In this document: positions 59,907 through 64,000 of the stretch, piece after piece
Position numbering within the stretch: position 1 is the first letter of the stretch
Layout: every line of letters begins with the position of its first letter
Origin: Theristus sp. LFF4_11
Taxonomy: Eukaryota; Nematoda; Chromadorea; Monhysterida; Xyalidae
DNA length: 64,000 bases
Reading direction: 5' to 3'
Assembly (NCBI GenBank): GCA_030248135.1
Contig: JASANC010003313.1
Span: 93,278 to 157,277 of the forward strand
Notes under the pieces: generated by a model
Told to the model about the DNA's origin: nothing
The model's database searches: none
The model's input: only the letters and a program-made list of their open reading frames with translations
Program-made: the position numbers and the translations under genes

Positions 59907-59973
59907 ATCGTCGTCATCGTCGTTGTCGTCGTCGTCGTCATAATCATCGTCGTCATCGTCGTTGTCATCGTTG

Positions 59974-60005
<32 letters not shown>

Positions 60006-60079
60006 ATCGTTTTCGTCGTCGTCGCGTTATCGTTGTCGTCGTCGTCGTTATCGTTGTTGTTGTCGTCGTCGTTATCGTT

Positions 60080-60110
<31 letters not shown>

Positions 60111-60136
60111 TCGTCGTCATCGTTGTCGTCGTCATT

Positions 60137-60215
<79 letters not shown>

Positions 60216-60222
60216 TCGTCGT

Positions 60223-60283
<61 letters not shown>

Positions 60284-60297
60284 GTCATCGTCGTCGT

Positions 60298-60341
<44 letters not shown>

Positions 60342-60392
60342 TCGTCGTCATCGTCGTCATCGTCGTCGTCGTCGTCTTCTTCATCGTCGTCG

Positions 60393-60461
<69 letters not shown>

Positions 60462-60980
60462 GCCCTGCTTGAAAATCATGGGAAACAATCATCCCTCCTT
60501 GAAAATCACGTGGCTCATTCGTTGAGCCATTTCCAAATGTCTGCAGCGCAGTCGTACGGCTTCATATTTAAAAGTACATGTATGGTGGAGGTGGTCCTCC
60601 TCCTCTTTAACACAGGAAAGAAAAAAAATGCAAAAACCAATTTGGGCCTTTTTAACCTTATCAAAAAGGCTTGGCTTAGGATTAGGATTAGATTTAGGAT
60701 TAGGAACCTACAGCGACCTTATTGCAAGCAACATTTGATCGAAAATCAAAAATCATTTTTTCAAAGTTTTTAAAAAATAAGAATACCAATCCAGCGCAGT
60801 TCATACGCTGCCCGTGTGTAACCAAATCTGACCCACATGTTTTGTGTTTTTTACAGTGGTTATGATTCAAACGAAGAGGAGCTCAATTCACAACCATTGA
60901 CGGAACTGTGCTGTAACCGCGTTTGCAGAATTCGAGAGATGAAATTGTTCTGCTTACGCTGCTCTGATGACGAGACGTAA
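58725..60980 (+). CDS. Insulin-like peptide region (B chain and A chain), probably the C-terminal part of the lectin gene
   Basis: The B-chain exon 58725-58821 encodes CGTKLYNKLWELC, matching the insulin B pattern C-G-x-x-L-x3-L-[WY]-x-[LV]-C with eleven residues between cysteines, plus an extra cysteine eight residues on. The A-chain exon 60857-60980 encodes ELCCNRVCRIREMKLFC, matching CC-x3-C-x8-C, plus one more cysteine (LRC) and a stop. The junction is in phase (AG|T). Eight cysteines could make four disulfides, as in some nematode and mollusc insulins (family knowledge). The connecting segment is short and acidic and lacks a dibasic site, so processing is unclear. There is no start codon or signal peptide before the B exon. 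The nearest upstream exon is CTLD-b exon 3, whose phase-1 donor fits the phase-1 acceptor at 58725. A separate insulin gene with an unseen signal exon cannot be excluded. Confidence 0.83.
58898..59055 (+). mobile_element. MITE fragment (CCGTAAAG family), copy 2
   Basis: It begins CCGCAAATATAAGTTCTTGT and carries GTGGGCGGAATGTCACGTAG. The right half is replaced by the trinucleotide array. It follows directly on a CAGTCGAACT-family end fragment (about 58845-58893). Confidence 0.6.
59069..60461 (+). repeat. ~1.4-kb GTC/GTT/ATC trinucleotide array in the insulin intron
   Basis: Almost pure (TCG)n with interspersed TCA and TTG triplets. Parts show higher-order structure: a ~90-bp pattern at about 59117-59206 recurs at 59207-59290, and TCGTCA repeats run at 60150-60250. 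Long open frames in every phase (poly-Ser, poly-Val, poly-Arg, poly-Thr) are by-products. It lies between the B- and A-chain exons. Confidence 0.95.
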
Positions 60981-62171
60981 TTTCTTTCGTAGTTTCACAC
61001 TGCAGCAGAGAGGCCATTTTGCGGATTTTTTTTCCACACATTAATCAACAATATTATGGTACATTTATTATTACCGAATTTGTGGTGCGACATTGTTGTT
61101 ACGAATTATTGTTTGAACCTCATACTTTACGCGAATATCGATACTTTATACGACAGGGGTATACGAATGTTTCATGATTTATGCGAATACGAATACCTAT
61201 TATTCTTGAAACGAATGGAAAATACATTCACAGTAAATTAAAGATAGGTAACTGTCTTGTTTGTTTATTGCAGTCAAAATCTGATTTTACTGGCCGTTTA
61301 ACACCGCTTGCACCTGAAACCATTTTCTAGGAGTTCCCAAATCCATATCTGTTGTTAACTTTTACAAGTGCTCTTTATTTACCCTTATGGGTAAAAAATC
61401 TTTACTGTGGTCTTTCTGTAGACGTTTTTTTCTTTTTAAAACTAGATTTGTAATGGAGTTTTTGTGTTTGAAACGGAGTTTGGGTTGCACTATTATTCTA
61501 CATTTCAGGGTAAATAAATCGTGGGGCAAAACATAAGGGTAAATGCATGTTATGTATGAGTACATTTCAGTCTGTCAGTCTTGAGAAAAAACTTGAAAAC
61601 TTTAAGAAATAAAAGACTAATGAAAATTAAATACACACCAACATTAATAAAACACCAACACCAACACCAACACAATAATAAAATAAAACCAACAACATAC
61701 AGAACCTTTTAACAAGCATTGTTTCTCACAAAAGGCAAAAAGACCTGAAATAAGGCAAGCGCATAAGTATTTACCCTTTTGGGTAAAACACTAGTCTTGG
61801 TGCATGATAGCAGACTTGAATTCATCTGCGAGTGGGTGGGGTGTGGGTGGGTCGGTGGCAATGCAAGTATGGGTTTATACGCCACAATCGGGTGGTGAAG
61901 AAAAATTTAATGGTCGTAAAAACGACATTTCAAAAGTCGGAAAACTTCAAAAAAAACAAAAAGGCTTTTAAATTCATTATAATTTTTATTGTGGACTCGT
62001 TTGATCTGCTCAAATCGGCGTTCATAAACCAGGGCGTTTCTAGCCGTTTCGCGAACCAAACTAACCAAGCAGCAAATCAGGGCAGTTTTCAACCAAACAT
62101 GTGACGCTGCTTTTAATTTTTTTTAACGTCAAGTACACGCTTTGATATTGTCAGAAACCTGACCAACCAGG

Positions 62172-62281
62172 CTTTTTACATTTGAACTCTAAATTATGGG
62201 GAATCGGCTGATTCATTGGTGATTACGGCATGCATGCTTTCTGTGCAGACAAAACTCCGCCCTCACAGCAATGCCTGCACT
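62172..62281 (+). mobile_element. Foldback MITE half-copy (CAGTCGAACT family)
   Basis: Left arm only (TGAACTCTAAATTATGGGG, then GGCATGCATGCTTTCTGTGC and a GCAATGCCTGCAC block). It is cut off where the complete copy at 62287 begins. Confidence 0.6.
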
Positions 62282-62286
62282 ATTTA

Positions 62287-62444
62287 CAGTCGAACTCTAA
62301 ATTATAGGGAATCAGTTGATTGGTTGGTGGTCACATGATGCATGTTTTTCGTGCAGGCATAGCTGTGGGGGCAGAGTGTTGTTTGCACAGAAAGCATGCA
62401 TGCCGTAATCACCAACTCATTCCCCATAATGTAGAGTTCGACTG
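62287..62444 (+). mobile_element. TA-flanked foldback MITE (CAGTCGAACT family), copy 3
   Basis: CAGTCGAACTCTAAATTATA at the left and AATGTAGAGTTCGACTG at the right form long arms. TA precedes the left end; the right flank is TG. It adjoins another half-copy. Confidence 0.75.
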
Positions 62445-62551
62445 TGGTTATCACGCAGTCTGTTCTTTATTTACCATTTACATTTCTTTCGATTAACGTT
62501 CATCAATACATTCGCAGTCAGTCATCTTAACACCAGTCGTTGAACGTTTAC

Positions 62552-63800
62552 ATGGCGCTGACATTGTTGGTGTTGGTGCTGTTGGTTGCTGCGCCTGCGG
62601 CGATTGCTAGTGAGTACTCCGGCTTTTCTGTGGACGATTTTCTGTGGATCCTAAGTTTTTGCCTTCTTTACTTTTACTGTGTGATGCTGTGAAAGACCCG
62701 CTTCTATTATCCAGCTACTCTAGATCAAAAAACGGAAAGTATCCAATTTGCTAGTACAAATACTATTAGTACACTGATACAAAATACTACTAGTACTAAA
62801 ATTATCATCAGTACCGTAAAGCCTTGCATATAATGTTCCTCCCACTTATAAGATTCCCACCGAAAAGTGGGCGGAGTGTCACACGGCGGGAAACGAAAAA
62901 AATCAAAATTTTGACTGGGTCGAAATCCGAGTCTATTTATAAAAACCTGCTGCACTAAACGTGTTATTGCGCTGTTTGTGCAACAATAACAGCGTGCGAG
63001 TCTGGGCTGTGCAAGCAACATCTCACATTGTCTTTTAAATTAGCTCCATTGTAAAGACCGTGATAAAACGAAACACCATTCTGTTCAGCCTTCAAGGGTG
63101 AATGCGTTGACTCACTGCCGGGCGTTGCGAAGGCAAGTTATTATGAAGGGAAATGTTTCCTGCGGATGACTGATCGCTGTTCGCACGATCAGGCATTGAG
63201 CTACTGTGCCACGGCAAACGTCTCGTCTACCTTCAGTGGTGAGTACAATGTGTCACTGTAACTCAATAAAACCAGTGCTCAGTCAAGACTGTTTACTGTT
63301 TTTCAAAACAGACCCGTGCGATCCCATGGGGTTCCTCTCGGTGGTGATGGTCATTGTTGCATAGCCCGCAAGCATATGTGGCAGCCGGTGTCAAGATTTT
63401 GAGAGCCCGCAAGAACAGATAAACAATGGGCAGCAATCATTGACGTTAAAGCCGGTTTCAGTAACTGAAACGTTTCAGTGGGGGCCGGTATTCCACTCTT
63501 AAGGTTTTCGCCGGCTCGCCACACTAAAAAAGCTATACCCCATGGGTTCGCACGGAATGTGTTTCAAAGTATTCTCACTTACTGACACTCTCACATGAAG
63601 AATGTAAACTTTCACATTTCAATTGTTTCAAACTGCCATCAGTTATTTTTTGAACCTTTGAGAAAACGACTGTATAAAGTCTGTCCATAAACTCGCCAGT
63701 TGTTAAGAATTTTACCTTCTGCCAACCTATTTCAGATGGCAAACTCGCAATGCTGAACCCCGAAACAGCACTGTTTCTCAGGGCTCACAATCTAATTGCG
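62552..63800 (+). CDS. Secreted C-type lectin-like protein (CTLD-c), 3' part outside the window
   Basis: Exons seen: 62552-62609, 63089-63238 and 63736-63800. Exon 1 encodes a textbook signal peptide, MALTLLVLVLLVAAPAAIA, and ends in phase 1. Exon 2 is again 150 nt and gives FKGECVDSLPGVAKASYY, CFLRM and ALSYC, closely matching CTLD-a and CTLD-b. Exon 3 gives DGKLAMLNPETALFLRAHNL and ends at a GTACAG donor like that of CTLD-a. The intron after exon 2 starts with sequence similar to the matching CTLD-a intron (GTGAGTA, AATGTGTCAC, AACTCAATAAAA), which points to recent tandem duplication. The C-terminal CTLD exon and anything after it lie beyond 64000; by analogy a further CTLD or an insulin-like part may follow. 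Confidence 0.87.
62814..62945 (+). mobile_element. MITE fragment (CCGTAAAG family), copy 3
   Basis: It begins CCGTAAAGCCTTGCATATAA after TA and contains GTGGGCGGAGTGTCACACGG. The right end is missing. It lies in intron 1 of the CTLD-c gene. Confidence 0.65.
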
Positions 63801-64000
63801 GTACAGTGACACAGGGAAAACAACTTTTTTGTGGACTTATCAATGCAATATCTTTCTTATTGAACCGTCTCGCAATATGCGTTTGCACACACAAATTGGA
63901 AAAATGTTTCACAGCTACGCGGTTATTTGAAATCATCAGATGGCCAATTTGTGCAACAAATTTGAAAACAAAACTATTCAGAAGGTTTTGCACAAAATAA

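Larger units (their letters stand above)
60981..62551. other. Spacer between the lectin/insulin gene and the next lectin gene
   Basis: 1.57 kb, AT-rich. It holds the presumed 3'UTR of the insulin-like exon (first clear AATAAA at 61608-61613), an ACCAAC/CACCAACA simple repeat (about 61635-61690) and the foldback MITEs at 62172-62444. No other gene seen. Confidence 0.55.

Noticed and set aside
59142..60773. Open frame of 543 codons across the trinucleotide array
   Set aside because: It is a by-product of (TCG)n repeats giving poly-Ser/Val; the same region is open in several other frames and the opposite strand.
1..64000. CRISPR array, bacterial operons or phage genes
   Set aside because: All supported genes have introns and animal domain families; repeats are transposons, satellites or microsatellites.

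Overview
This is eukaryotic DNA from an invertebrate animal. Genes are split by many introns, 3' splice sites mostly read TTTTCAG or TTTGCAG, the sequence is AT-rich, and transposon debris fills much of the space. From memory of the families (no search was possible), the V-ATPase subunit C and the NHERF-type scaffold look most like nematode or other ecdysozoan proteins. A nematode or close relative is therefore my best guess, not a firm assignment.

Layout. Positions 1-7.9 kb are a block of nested short DNA transposons of two hAT-like families with clear 8-bp target duplications, plus G/C-tract repeats, a 15-bp minisatellite and a decayed hAT-type transposase fragment. Positions 7.94-11.8 kb (+) hold a complete ten-exon gene for V-ATPase subunit C. 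Positions 16.6-26.6 kb (+) hold a two-PDZ NHERF/EBP50-like scaffold gene. Positions 41.4-28.6 kb (-) hold an eight-exon class A GPCR with a long polar tail; its last large intron contains a ~5-kb snap-back element with a small LTR retroelement inserted in it. Positions 41.4-50.3 kb are gene-poor and rich in TA-flanked MITEs, a mariner relic, an LTR fragment and a Helitron 3' end.

From 50.3 kb to the right edge lies the most unusual region. Two C-type lectin-like domains (CTLDs) are each encoded by three exons with the same phase pattern. They are followed, in compatible splice phase and on the same strand, by an exon for an insulin B chain and an exon for an insulin A chain. The simplest exon chain encodes a CTLD-CTLD-insulin protein (368 residues from the exons seen; the signal-peptide exon was not found). 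A second gene of the same type starts at 62,552 with a clear signal peptide and a third CTLD, and runs off the window. The insulin intron carries a ~1.4-kb trinucleotide array, and the lectin introns carry MITEs, a mariner derivative and a ~170-bp satellite.

Functionally, subunit C belongs to the V1 sector of the proton pump. NHERF scaffolds tether membrane proteins to ERM proteins and actin. The GPCR is probably a peptide receptor, and the lectin/insulin gene would encode a secreted product. Nothing in the sequence ties these four into one pathway. Exon boundaries come from reading-frame continuity and GT/GC-AG sites, not from transcripts.
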